The notes under the pieces are model-generated. The model ran no database searches, was not told the DNA's origin, and worked only from the letters and a program-made list of their open reading frames with translations. DNA of 53,669 nt from Amaricoccus sp. (GTDB lineage Bacteria; Pseudomonadota; Alphaproteobacteria; Rhodobacterales; Rhodobacteraceae): assembly GCF_017995835.1 (NCBI RefSeq), contig NZ_JAGOID010000009.1, forward strand, positions 1-53,669, given 5' to 3'. The position numbers and the translations under genes were made by a program. The first letter of the stretch is position 1. Every line of letters begins with the position of its first letter. This document shows, piece after piece, positions 27,025 through 37,321 of this stretch.

Positions 27025-27889
27025 AGCCGAGCGCCAGCTTGCCGAAGGCGTCCGCGTCCTCGATCGGGCCGCCATGCCCGACGCCTTCCATCACCGCGGT
27101 CGCGGCATGAGGCAGGCAACCCGCCACCGCCTTCGCCATCTCGGCGAACGCCGGCAGCGTCGTCGCGCCGGTGACGATCAGCGTCGGCGCCCGCACCTTG
27201 CCGAGTTCGTCGCAGGTCAGCGCCTTCGGCTTGTCGCCGCCGTTCCAGAACGCGGCGAACGAGGCGGCGTTGTCCTCCTGCATTTCCCGGATCGCGGGCG
27301 GCTCCTTGGCGAAGCCGCCGTCCCCGAGCCCGAGCACGGCCTCGACCGCCGCCCGGGTCGCGCCCTCTGTGTCGCCGGCCTCCATCGCCGCGGCGGTCGG
27401 CCCCCAGATGCCGTCGAAGGCCTCGGCCGCCGCGTCCGCCTCCGGCGTGCCGCCGAGCATCTCGGGCACGAAGGGCTCGAACAGCACCACCCGCCGCACC
27501 TGGTCGGGCTTCTCCGCCGCGACGCGCAGCAGGATCGGCCCGGAATAGGACCAGCCCACCAGATCGACCGGCTCGCCGAGGGTCGCGAGAATGTCCCCGA
27601 GGTCGGCGGTGTGCCGGTCCCGCGAGAACGACGCCTCCGGCCAGGCGCTGGTCCCGAACCCGCGCTGGTCGTAGGCGACGAAGCGATGCCCGGCGCCCAC
27701 CGTGGCCTCCTCCACCCCGCGCCACGCCCGGCTGTCGCCGAGCATGCCGTGGACGAACACCACCGGGCTTCCCTCCCCGGCGACGATCGCCGGGTAGGAC
27801 GTGCCCCCGGCCTCGATCGCCGTCTCGCCGGCGAGGGCGGGCAGAGCCGAGGCGAGCAATGCGGCGGGAAGAAGCGAACGCATGGTCAT
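27008..27889 (-). CDS. Secreted alpha/beta hydrolase
   Basis: A 293-aa alpha/beta-hydrolase-fold enzyme with a signal peptide ([18 protein letters not shown]). [14 protein letters not shown] forms the oxyanion loop and GWSYSGPIL is the nucleophile elbow. VTGATT and the C-terminal [14 protein letters not shown] segment with the His complete a lipase-like catalytic plan. It is probably a periplasmic esterase or acyl hydrolase; the substrate is unknown. It overlaps queA tail to tail and is divergent from the MFS carrier gene. Confidence 0.85.
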   Translation of the reverse strand: MTMRSLLPAALLASALPALAGETAIEAGGTSYPAIVAGEGSPVVFVHGMLGDSRAWRGVEEATVGAGHRFVAYDQRGFGTSAWPEASFSRDRHTADLGDILATLGEPVDLVGWSYSGPILLRVAAEKPDQVRRVVLFEPFVPEMLGGTPEADAAAEAFDGIWGPTAAAMEAGDTEGATRAAVEAVLGLGDGGFAKEPPAIREMQEDNAASFAAFWNGGDKPKALTCDELGKVRAPTLIVTGATTLPAFAEMAKAVAGCLPHAATAVMEGVGHGGPIEDADAFGKLALGFIGAP

Positions 27890-28074
27890 GATCCTGTCTC
27901 CGCGAAAAGTCGGGCGGCTGACGCGTCGTGCAGCCGATCCTACACCCGCGGCGCCACGCTGTGGAGCGCCGCCACCCGCCGCCGCAGCGGAATCGGCGTC
28001 CGCATGTCGGCTCCGGCGCAGCGCGGCGGGCTGCCGCGGTGCAGACTCGCCGCAAACCTGACACGGAAACCGCC

Positions 28075-29313
28075 ATGCTCGCCGTCCTGAACCAATCCTG
28101 GGCGCTGCTCCTCGGGATGCTTCTGCTCCTCCTCGGCAACGGCCTCCAGACCACCGTGCTCGGCATCCGTGGCTCGATCGAGGGCTTCAACGCCGAGACG
28201 ATGTCCTACGTGATGAGCGGCTACTTCGTCGGCTTCCTCGCCGGATCCTACCGCGCCCCCGGCATGATCCGCCGTGTCGGGCATGTCCGCGTCTTCGCCG
28301 CGCTGGCCTCGCTGATCTCGGCCGCGTTCATCCTCTACCCCGCGGTGCCCGAGCCCCTGGCCTGGACGGCGATGCGGATGATCGTCGGCTTCTGCTTCGC
28401 CGGCGTCTACGTGGTCGCCGAGAGCTGGCTCAACGCCGCCTCGACCAACGAGACGCGCGGCCAGACCCTTTCGCTCTACATGCTGACCCAGATCGTCGGC
28501 ATCATCGCCTCGCAGGCTTTCGTCACCCTCGCCGACCCTTCCGGCTACGCGCTCTTCATCGTCATGTCGGTGCTCGTCTCGGTCGCCTTCACGCCCATCC
28601 TGCTGACGCCCGTCGCGGCGCCCGCCTACCAGGCGGGCAAGCGCATGTCGCTCGGCGAGCTGTTCCGCATCTCGCCGCTCGGCTGCGTCGGCACCTTCCT
28701 GCTGGGCGGCGTCTTCGCCGGCATCTTCTCGATGTCCTCGGTGTTCGGCGCCGAGAAGGGGCTCTCCGTCTCGCAGATCGCGCTCTTCGTCGCGATCAGC
28801 TACACCGGCGGCCTGGTCTTCCAGTTCCCGATCGGCTGGGTCTCCGACCGCATGGACCGCCGCCTGCTCATCATGGGGCTGACCGCCTTCGGCGCGGTCT
28901 TCACCTTTGCCGGCATGTTCTTCACCGGCCACATCGCCGCGGTCATGGCGATCGGCTTCGTCCTCGGCGCGGTGGCGAACCCGCTCTATGCGCTGATCAT
29001 CGCCTACACCAACGACTTCCTCGACGCCGCCGACATGGCGGCGGCCTCGGGCGGGCTCCTCTTCATCCACGGCGTCGGCGCGGCGATCGGGCCGATCCTG
29101 ATCGGCTCGGTGATGCAGCTTTTCGGCGCGGACGCCTTCTTCGCCTTCGTCGGCGGCTGCCTCGCGCTCATCGCGACCTATGCCGCCTGGCGAATGACGC
29201 AGCGCGCGGCCCCGACCGCAGCGGAGACCTCGTCCTACGCGCCGATGCTCGCCACCGCGACGCCGGTCGCCGTCGAGGCCGCGCTCTCGACCTCGGACGC
29301 GCCGGGACGCTGA
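28075..29313 (+). CDS. MFS transporter, YcaD type
   Basis: A 412-aa major-facilitator protein with 12 hydrophobic helices. GNGLQTTVLGIRGSIEGFN, YFVGFLAGS and RMIVGFCFAGVYVVAESWLNA are typical of the YcaD/putative-sugar-transporter branch, and FQFPIGWVSDRMDRR is the MFS loop motif between the two halves. The C-terminal 40 residues are a disordered Ala/Thr/Ser tail. The ATG at 28075 starts the first helix; the open frame upstream is G+C-driven. Substrate unknown. Confidence 0.9.
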   Translation: MLAVLNQSWALLLGMLLLLLGNGLQTTVLGIRGSIEGFNAETMSYVMSGYFVGFLAGSYRAPGMIRRVGHVRVFAALASLISAAFILYPAVPEPLAWTAMRMIVGFCFAGVYVVAESWLNAASTNETRGQTLSLYMLTQIVGIIASQAFVTLADPSGYALFIVMSVLVSVAFTPILLTPVAAPAYQAGKRMSLGELFRISPLGCVGTFLLGGVFAGIFSMSSVFGAEKGLSVSQIALFVAISYTGGLVFQFPIGWVSDRMDRRLLIMGLTAFGAVFTFAGMFFTGHIAAVMAIGFVLGAVANPLYALIIAYTNDFLDAADMAAASGGLLFIHGVGAAIGPILIGSVMQLFGADAFFAFVGGCLALIATYAAWRMTQRAAPTAAETSSYAPMLATATPVAVEAALSTSDAPGR

Positions 29314-29377
29314 ACCGCCGCTTCCCTTTTTCCCGCCGCTCGGCGAGAATGCGGGAAACACAACGGGGGAAACGGCC

Positions 29378-29941
29378 GTGCGCGACTGGGAAGGGCTCCT
29401 GCGCTTCTGGTTCGACGAAATCGGGCGGGACGGCTGGTACAACGGCGGCGAGAAGGTCGACGCCGCCTGCCGCGACCGCTACCTCGACCTCTGGAACGAG
29501 GCCCGCGACGGGGGGCTGCGCGAGTGGATCATCGCGCCGCGCTCCGGTCTCGCGCTGATCATCCTGCTCGACCAGTTTCCGCGCAACATGTTCCGCGGCT
29601 CGGCGACGTCCTTCGCCACCGACGCCCGCGCCATGGCGGGCGCCAAGTGGATGCTGGGGCGCGGCCTCGACGCCACGCTCGAGCCCGTCGCGCGCCAGTT
29701 CATCCGGCTGCCGCTCATCCACTCCGAGTCGCTCCAGGACCAGGAGCAGGGGATCCGTCGCTGCCTGCTCGGCAAGGCGTCGGCCGACGAGGTGCGGCAC
29801 GCCCGCGCCCATCGCGAGGTGATCCGCCGCTTCGGCCGCTTCCCCTTCCGCAACGCGGCGCTCGGAAGGGTCTCGTCTCGCGCCGAGACGGACTGGCTCG
29901 CCGGCGGCGGCTACGCGGCCGCGCTTCGCGCCGTCTCCTGA
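29378..29941 (+). CDS. DUF924 family protein (paralogue 2)
   Basis: A 187-aa DUF924 protein beginning at GTG after GGGGGAAACGGCC. It shares the family blocks with the gene at 9494: LLRFWFDEIGRDGWY, LDQFPRNMFRGSATSFATDA, LPLIHSESLQDQE, HREVIRRFGRFPFRNAALGR and the end DWLAGGGYAA. Function unknown; the fold is all-helical. Placed between an MFS gene and lpd with short spacers, it could belong to the same transcription unit as either. Confidence 0.87.
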   Translation: MRDWEGLLRFWFDEIGRDGWYNGGEKVDAACRDRYLDLWNEARDGGLREWIIAPRSGLALIILLDQFPRNMFRGSATSFATDARAMAGAKWMLGRGLDATLEPVARQFIRLPLIHSESLQDQEQGIRRCLLGKASADEVRHARAHREVIRRFGRFPFRNAALGRVSSRAETDWLAGGGYAAALRAVS

Positions 29942-30016
29942 GCGCCTTCTCCGGGTTGGCGACAGGTTCCGCGATAGGCTAACGAGACTCGAACGACTCA
30001 ACGGAGGAAACCGCTC

Positions 30017-31411
30017 ATGGCCGCCAAGACCTACGACGTCGCCGTCATCGGCTCGGGACCGGGGGGCTACGTCGCGGCGATACGGGCGGCCCAGCTCGGA
30101 CTCTCGACCGCGGTGATCGAACGCGAGAACCTCGGCGGCATCTGCCTCAACTGGGGCTGCATCCCGACCAAGGCGCTGCTGCGCTCGTCGGAGGTCTTCC
30201 ACCTGATGCACCGCGCCAAGGAGTTCGGGCTCAAGGCCGAGGGCATCGGCTACGACCTCGACGCAGTGGTGAAGCGTTCGCGCGGCGTCGCCAAGCAACT
30301 CGCCGGCGGCGTCGGCCACCTGCTCAAGAAGAACAAGGTCGCCGTGACGATGGGCGAGGCCACCCTGACCGGCAAGGGCAGGATCAGCGTCAAGACCGAC
30401 AAGGGGACCGAGGAGGTCGAGGCGAAGTCGATCATCCTCGCCACCGGCGCCCGCGCCCGCGACCTGCCCGGGCTCGAGGCCGACGGCAAGCGCGTCTGGT
30501 CCTACCGCCACGCGCTCGTGCCGCCGCACCAGCCGAAAAAGCTGCTCGTCATCGGCTCGGGCGCGATCGGCATCGAGTTCGCGAGCTTCTACAACACCCT
30601 CGGCGCCGAGACGACCGTCGTCGAGGTGCTGCCGCGCATCCTGCCGGTCGAGGACGAGGAGATCTCGGCCTTCGCCAAGAAGCAGTTCCTGAAGCAGAAG
30701 ATGACCATCCTCGAAGGCGCAACGGTCAAGAAGCTCGACCGCGGCGCCGACAAGGTGACGGCGACGATCGAGCAGGGCGGCAAGACCACCACCGCCGACT
30801 TCGACACCGTGATCTCCGCCGTCGGCATCGTCGGCAACGTCGAGAACCTCGGCCTCGAGGCGCTCGGCGTGAAGATCGACCGCACCCATGTCGTGACCGA
30901 CGAATACTGCCGCACCGGCGTCGACGGGCTCTACGCCATCGGCGACGTCGCCGGCGCGCCGTGGCTGGCGCACAAGGCGAGCCACGAGGGGGTGATGGTC
31001 GCCGAGCTGATCGCCGGCAGGCACCCCCACGCGGTCAACCCCATGTCGATCGCCGGCTGCACCTACTGCCAGCCGCAGGTGGCGAGCGTCGGGCTGACCG
31101 AGGCCAAGGCGAAGGAGGCGGGGTACGAGGTCAAGGTCGGCCGCTTCCCCTTCATCGGCAACGGCAAGGCGATCGCGCTCGGCGAGCCCGAGGGCATGAT
31201 CAAGACGGTGTTCGACGCAAAGACCGGCGAGCTTCTCGGCGCGCACATGGTCGGCGCCGAGGTGACCGAGCTGATCCAGGGCTATGTCGTGGCGCGGACG
31301 CTGGAGACCACCGAGGCCGAGCTGATGGAGACGGTGTTCCCGCACCCGACGCTCTCGGAGATGATGCACGAGTCGGTGCTCGACGCCTACGGCCGCGCCA
31401 TCCACTTCTGA
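30017..31411 (+). CDS. Dihydrolipoyl dehydrogenase
   Basis: A 464-aa FAD-dependent pyridine-nucleotide disulfide oxidoreductase that reoxidises the lipoyl groups of 2-oxoacid dehydrogenase or glycine-cleavage complexes. GSGPGGYVAAIRAAQLG binds FAD. The redox disulfide is Cys43/Cys48 in GGICLNWGCIPTK, GSGAIGIEFASFY is the NAD motif, YAIGDVAGAPWLAHKA is the second FAD motif, and HPTLSEMMHE carries the catalytic His/Glu. GGAGGAAACCGCTC precedes the ATG. No E1/E2 genes are adjacent, so the partner complex is encoded elsewhere. Confidence 0.95.
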   Translation: MAAKTYDVAVIGSGPGGYVAAIRAAQLGLSTAVIERENLGGICLNWGCIPTKALLRSSEVFHLMHRAKEFGLKAEGIGYDLDAVVKRSRGVAKQLAGGVGHLLKKNKVAVTMGEATLTGKGRISVKTDKGTEEVEAKSIILATGARARDLPGLEADGKRVWSYRHALVPPHQPKKLLVIGSGAIGIEFASFYNTLGAETTVVEVLPRILPVEDEEISAFAKKQFLKQKMTILEGATVKKLDRGADKVTATIEQGGKTTTADFDTVISAVGIVGNVENLGLEALGVKIDRTHVVTDEYCRTGVDGLYAIGDVAGAPWLAHKASHEGVMVAELIAGRHPHAVNPMSIAGCTYCQPQVASVGLTEAKAKEAGYEVKVGRFPFIGNGKAIALGEPEGMIKTVFDAKTGELLGAHMVGAEVTELIQGYVVARTLETTEAELMETVFPHPTLSEMMHESVLDAYGRAIHF

Positions 31412-31438
31412 GGACCACCGCCCCCCTCGCGCCCGGGT

Positions 31439-31472
31439 CGGCGCTGCGCCGCAGGTCACGCGCGCAGCGCCG
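31439..31472 (+). terminator. Probable terminator downstream of lpd
   Basis: CGGCGCTGCGC (31439-31449) pairs perfectly with GCGCAGCGCCG (31462-31472) and is followed by TCTTC. It lies 28 bases past the lpd stop and overlaps the 3' end of the FtsX remnant on the other strand. The T-rich tail is short. Confidence 0.5.
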
Positions 31473-31686
31473 TCTTCGGCGACCGGCGATAGGCGATCGC
31501 GGCGGGGATCAGGGCGCAGAGGCCGGCCGCGGCCAGGAGGCCGAGGAGGAGCCGGACGTCGCCGGCGTGGAACTCCACCGGCATCTGCATGCCGCGGGCG
31601 GCCCGGAGCTGCCGCGAGATCGCCCGGGCGACGCCGTAGCCGAGGGCGACGCCCGCGGCCCGCGGACGCCAAGGCTCGCCATCGCT
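31456..31686 (-). pseudogene. C-terminal remnant of an FtsX/MacB-type ABC permease
   Basis: About 75 codons remain: a membrane helix and turn (GVALGYGVARAISRQLRAA), then a last helix LLLGLLAAAGLCALIPAAIAYRRSPKTALRA. The IPA-x-x-AYRRS ending is the hallmark of FtsX-type permease C-termini. The preceding 300 or more codons are missing, and homology ends exactly where repeat copy C begins. An ATG at the junction has no ribosome site, so expression is unlikely. Confidence 0.7.
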
Positions 31687-31826
31687 CATACCGGCGAGTC
31701 TACCAGGCCACCCGGCGCAGCACGGGCTAACACGCGTGATAGGTAGGGTAACTACCTGAGTACACACGATAAAAGTGTTGAGGCTCAAAAAGGTCCGCGA
31801 GTCGTTTCATGAGTCCGCCGGTATCA
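31686..31826 (+). repeat. Dispersed ~135-bp repeat, copy C (full length)
   Basis: Complete copy: TACCGGCGAGTCTACC at the left, CCGCCGGTA at the right, 135 bp between, flanked on both sides by TCA. The internal AGGTAG-GGTAA-CTACCT and ACAC-GATAAAA-GTGT segments can each form a short hairpin. It lies between a truncated permease gene and the end of a gene whose last codons it encodes (Ile-Pro-Ala-Asp-Ser-stop on the minus strand). Confidence 0.9.
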
Positions 31827-32274
31827 GACCCTCTCGAAGCGCGCGCCGCGGAATGCGCACGAGGCTGACGAAGCCGGTCTCGGGATCGGTCCAGGAGCCG
31901 AGCTCCAGCTGGCCCGCGACCTCGATCCGCGCGTTCGCCTGTTCGAAGGTCTGCGCCCGGTCGAGATAGACGACGACGATGTCGGCCGGCCAGTCGGCGT
32001 CGGAGGAGCAGAACGGGCAGAGCGCCATCGGCCGCTCGGTCAGCACGAAGAACTTCGCCTCGGCCTTGAGCGGCGGGGCCATGAAGCCCTGCATCCCCAC
32101 CGGCCTGCCGTCGAGGCTCTCGAGCTTGTCGGAGAAGGTCATCCCGAGCACGCGGACCGAGCCGTAGAGCTCGCCGAAGGCGAGCGCGCCCGGATCGCCG
32201 CCGGCGCGGACGGGCCCGGCCGCCGCAAGCGCGAGGGCGGCGAGAAGAAGGCGGCGGCGGTCAGGGCGGTGCGT
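31807..32274 (-). pseudogene. Exported DUF3299-like protein gene with ACG in place of a start codon
   Basis: The reading frame encodes a signal peptide (HRPDRRRLLLAALALAAAGP) and a small domain with VRVLGMTFSDKLESLDGRP, PVGMQGFMAPPL and ALCPFCSSDADWPADIVVV. It resembles the DUF3299-type exported proteins often encoded beside FtsX-type ABC permeases. GGAGGAG stands 6 bases before an ACG codon exactly where ATG is expected; no ATG, GTG or TTG exists in frame ahead of the signal peptide. The C-terminal codons come from the repeat. Together with the adjoining permease fragment this looks like a decayed operon, though weak initiation at ACG, or from a GTG at 32151 without export, is possible. Confidence 0.6.
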
Positions 32275-32344
32275 CGGGTCTCCTCCCGAAAGCGCGGACG
32301 TGGCGCGCAGGGATGCGCACCACGATCGTCGCGGCAGGATCGGC

Positions 32345-34081
32345 TCAGTTCGACGGCTTGGACGGGGCGAGCGCCAGGATCTCGGCGATCACCCGGTAGA
32401 CGTCGCTCTGCTCCATGTAGCCGTGGAAGCGCTCGGCGCCGGCGCCCGAGGCCTGCAGCAGGATGTCGTCGACGGCATGGACGCCGGTGTCGGCCGATTT
32501 CGGCAGGTTGCCCTCGCGCAGGACGGCGCCGGGGACGTCCCGGTACGCCTCGTTGGCGACGTAGTCCTTGTTCCCGTTCTGCACTGCCGGCTCGAAGGGG
32601 CCGTCGAGCTTCGGGCCCCAGGTCTCGTAATGGTCGGGGAAGTTGTTCGAGAACATCGCGATGCGCGGGGCGACGTCGAGGGCGTCGGGATAGCCGTCGT
32701 CGTTCGCATCCTCGTAGCCGAGGAAGCCCGCATCGGCATAGACGCCGACGCTCTCGCGGCCGGCGCCGCGGGCCGGGTCGATCGAGCCGATGAGCGCGTT
32801 GCCGTGGGTGTGGTCGCCGGTGACGACGAGCAGCGTGTCGGGATGCTCGGCGACGAACTTCCGCGCGACGCCGACCGCCTGGTCGAACTCGATCATGTCG
32901 ATCATCGCCCGCTCCCAGTCGAGCGTGTGCTTCTGCTTGTCGACCGAGGCGGCCTCGATCACCGCGAAGAAGCCCTCCGGGTCCTTGGCGAGCTGGCCGA
33001 GCGCGACCTCGGTCATCCGCACGAGGCCGGGCTGGTCCGGGAACGTGTCGACGCTGCCCTTCTTCAGGAACATCCGGTCGAGCGCCACGTCCATGTTGCC
33101 GGTGTGGAAGAGGCCGAGGATCCGGCCCGAATTCGAGCCCGCCGCCGCCTCGAGGCCGGCCGCGTCGGTGGCGAGCGCATAGCCCGCGTCCTGGAACTGC
33201 TGGACCAGGTTCTCGTCGTCCTTGCGCTTCGAGCCCGGGGTCGACTGCGGCAGGAAATAGGCCGAGCCGCCGCCGAGCAGCACGTCGGGCTGGCGCTCGA
33301 AGATCATGGCGGCGATGGCGGCCTTGTCCGCGCGCTTGCGGGTATGGGCGACCGTGGCGGCGGGGGTGGCGTCCTGGAGCTCGGCGGTGGTGACGATGCC
33401 GATGGCCTTGCCGCCGGTGCGCGCCAGCGCCTCGGAGATCAGCTCGACCCTGGGGTCGTCCTGGCTGTCCTCGGTGCGGTCGGCATAGACGCCGAGGGCG
33501 TTGATCGCAGTCTTGTGGCCCGACATGTAGGCCGAGGCGGTGTTGGCGCTGTCGGTCGCCATGGAATTCGTCGAGGAGGTGCCGATCATCGCGGCGTATT
33601 GCAGGTCGTCGAGGTTCAGCCGGCCGTTCGCCTTGCCCTCGGTCATGCCCTTCGACATCAGCCGGGCGGCGGTGCGGTCGGCCATGCTGAGGCCGTCGGC
33701 GACCATGAAGATCACGTTCTTCGCCGCCGGGGTCTCGGGGGTGCCGTAGACTTCCCAGGAGACGGTCCGGGTCTCGTCGCCGGCCTTCGCCTCGACGGTG
33801 TAGACGCCCGGCGCCGTGATCGCGCCCGCGTCGATGCGGATCGCCGAGGCCTCGACGCCCGGCTCCTTCTCGATGAAGACCGCCTCCTTGCCGAGAACTT
33901 CCGCCGCCGGCCGGCCGTTGATCGTGACTGCGGCCTCGGGCGTCACCACCTTGTCGAACTCGACCTTCAGGTCGAAGGGCGAGCCGGCGAGGATCGTCGC
34001 GCGGTCGAGCGGCAGGATCGTGGCCGCCTGCGCGGCCGGCGCGAGGCAGGCGGAGGCGAGCAGCAGGGCAAGTCGGCGCAT
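32345..34081 (-). CDS. Alkaline phosphatase PhoA family with extra N-terminal domain
   Basis: A 578-aa periplasmic phosphomonoesterase. A signal peptide (residues 1-19) is followed by a beta-sandwich-like domain of about 95 residues (YTVEAKAGDETRTVSWEVYG) before the catalytic core. The core has NVIFMVADGLS with metal ligand Asp129, nucleophile Ser178 in MATDSANTASAY, and VTGDHTHGN and VHAVDDI with later zinc ligands. It is longer than E. coli PhoA (471 aa), mainly through the N-terminal domain. It probably supplies phosphate under starvation; a Pho-box-like pair lies upstream. Confidence 0.92.
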   Translation of the reverse strand: MRRLALLLASACLAPAAQAATILPLDRATILAGSPFDLKVEFDKVVTPEAAVTINGRPAAEVLGKEAVFIEKEPGVEASAIRIDAGAITAPGVYTVEAKAGDETRTVSWEVYGTPETPAAKNVIFMVADGLSMADRTAARLMSKGMTEGKANGRLNLDDLQYAAMIGTSSTNSMATDSANTASAYMSGHKTAINALGVYADRTEDSQDDPRVELISEALARTGGKAIGIVTTAELQDATPAATVAHTRKRADKAAIAAMIFERQPDVLLGGGSAYFLPQSTPGSKRKDDENLVQQFQDAGYALATDAAGLEAAAGSNSGRILGLFHTGNMDVALDRMFLKKGSVDTFPDQPGLVRMTEVALGQLAKDPEGFFAVIEAASVDKQKHTLDWERAMIDMIEFDQAVGVARKFVAEHPDTLLVVTGDHTHGNALIGSIDPARGAGRESVGVYADAGFLGYEDANDDGYPDALDVAPRIAMFSNNFPDHYETWGPKLDGPFEPAVQNGNKDYVANEAYRDVPGAVLREGNLPKSADTGVHAVDDILLQASGAGAERFHGYMEQSDVYRVIAEILALAPSKPSN

Positions 34082-34149
34082 GATGAGTTCCCGTTCCAGC
34101 GGATCCGTGGTCCCCTACGCCGCGTGGGTGTCGGGCAGGTGGCGCTTCG

Positions 34150-34167
34150 ATGACAATCGCATGTCGC
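34150..34167 (-). promoter_or_regulatory. Possible Pho box upstream of phoA
   Basis: On the minus strand, GCGACAT and TTGTCAT are separated by GCGA, 69 bases before the phoA ATG. The second unit fits the CTGTCAT half-site at 6 of 7 positions and the first at 4 of 7, with the usual 11-base period. Suggestive of PhoB control, not proof. Confidence 0.35.
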
Positions 34168-34215
34168 ACAGCCCGGCTCCAGAAGCCGCGCCCGTCGACC
34201 CGGGCCGTTCCGCCG

Positions 34216-36251
<2,036 letters not shown>

Positions 36252-36291
36252 GCTTGTCCCTTCACCTGCAACGGCGCGGCCGGCCGGACGA

Positions 36292-36322
36292 CCGGGCGGC
36301 GAGGGACTGCCCCGCCGCCCGG
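36292..36322 (-). promoter_or_regulatory. Strong intra-operon hairpin after the binding-protein gene
   Basis: CCGGGCGGCG (36292-36301) and CGCCGCCCGG (36313-36322) pair perfectly, continuing after one bulged A through GGG/CCC to an ACTG loop. On the minus strand it lies 10 bases past the stop of the sugar-binding protein and before the dehydratase start. Such structures commonly stabilise the abundant binding-protein mRNA and reduce read-through. Confidence 0.6.
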
Positions 36323-36331
36323 CGCGTCGGA

Positions 36332-37276
36332 TCAGTCGTAGAGGACGGCCGCGATCTCGGGGGCGTCGATGTTGGTCTTGTCGTACCAGTAGAAGCCGGT
36401 GTCGATGTTCTTCTCCACCGTCTCACCCTTGGCGGCGGCGACGGCGGCCTTGACCGTCTCGTAGCCGATGCCGATCGGGTTCTGGGTGATCGCGCCCGCC
36501 ATCCTGCCGTCGCGGATCGCCGCCTTCTGCGCCGTGCCGCTGTCGTAGCCGATCACCACGACGTCGGAACGGCCAAGCTCGGTCACCGCGTTGACGACGC
36601 CGATGGCCGAACCCTCGTTTCCGCCGAACATGCCCTTGAGGTCCGGGTTCGCGGTCAGGATGGCCTTGGCGATCTCGGTCGACTGCAACTGGTCGCCGGC
36701 GCCGTACTGGATGTCGACGATCTCGATGTCGGGGTACTTCGCCTCGACCTGGTTCACGAAACCGTCGCGGCGGTCGATGCCCGTGCGCGAGGTCTGGTCG
36801 TGGACGACGAGCGCGACCTTGCCCGCGCCGCCGATCAGCTCCGCCATCTTGTCGGCGGCGAGAGCCGCGGCGGCGAGGTTGTCGGTCGAGGCGGTGGCGA
36901 CGGGGATGTCGCTCTCGACGCCGCTGTCGAAGGCGATCACCGGGATCCCGGCCTCCTGCGCCTGCCGCAGGAGCGGGATCGCCGCCTGGCTGTCGAGCGC
37001 GGCGAAGCCGATCGCGGCCGGCTTCTTGGCCAGAGCGGCGGCCAGCATGTCGATCTGCCGGTCGACCTGGGTCTCGTTGTCCGGGCCCTCGAAGGTGACC
37101 TCGACGCCGAACTCCGCGGCGCCCTTGTCGGCGCCGGCCTTCACCGCCTGCCAGAACTGGTGCTGGAAACCCTTGGAGATCAGCGGGATGTACATTTCCT
37201 GCGCCTGCGCGAAGCTCGCGCCGGCAAGGAGTGCTGCGGCGCCGATGACGCCGAACAGGCTGCGACGTGCAATCAT
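36332..37276 (-). CDS. ABC transporter periplasmic sugar-binding protein (RbsB-like)
   Basis: A 314-aa class I periplasmic binding protein with a signal peptide (VIGAAALLAGASFAQAQE). Residues such as YIPLISKGFQHQFWQAVKAG, IGFAALDSQAAIPLL, GGNEGSAIGVVNAV and VVIGYDSGTAQKAAI mark the ribose/galactose (Peripla_BP_4) group. With an RbsC-like permease, an RbsA-like ATPase and fucose enzymes in the same operon, L-fucose or a related deoxy sugar is the likely ligand. GGGGAGG precedes the ATG. Confidence 0.92.
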   Translation of the reverse strand: MIARRSLFGVIGAAALLAGASFAQAQEMYIPLISKGFQHQFWQAVKAGADKGAAEFGVEVTFEGPDNETQVDRQIDMLAAALAKKPAAIGFAALDSQAAIPLLRQAQEAGIPVIAFDSGVESDIPVATASTDNLAAAALAADKMAELIGGAGKVALVVHDQTSRTGIDRRDGFVNQVEAKYPDIEIVDIQYGAGDQLQSTEIAKAILTANPDLKGMFGGNEGSAIGVVNAVTELGRSDVVVIGYDSGTAQKAAIRDGRMAGAITQNPIGIGYETVKAAVAAAKGETVEKNIDTGFYWYDKTNIDAPEIAAVLYD

Positions 37277-37321
37277 TCTGGTCCTCCCCTTGGATCCCGA
37301 GTCGTTTGTTCGTTCGTGCGG

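Noticed and set aside
26988-27030. The queA / hydrolase tail overlap as a frameshift or assembly error
   Set aside because: Both proteins have normal C-termini for their families. A 17-base convergent overlap is common in compact genomes.
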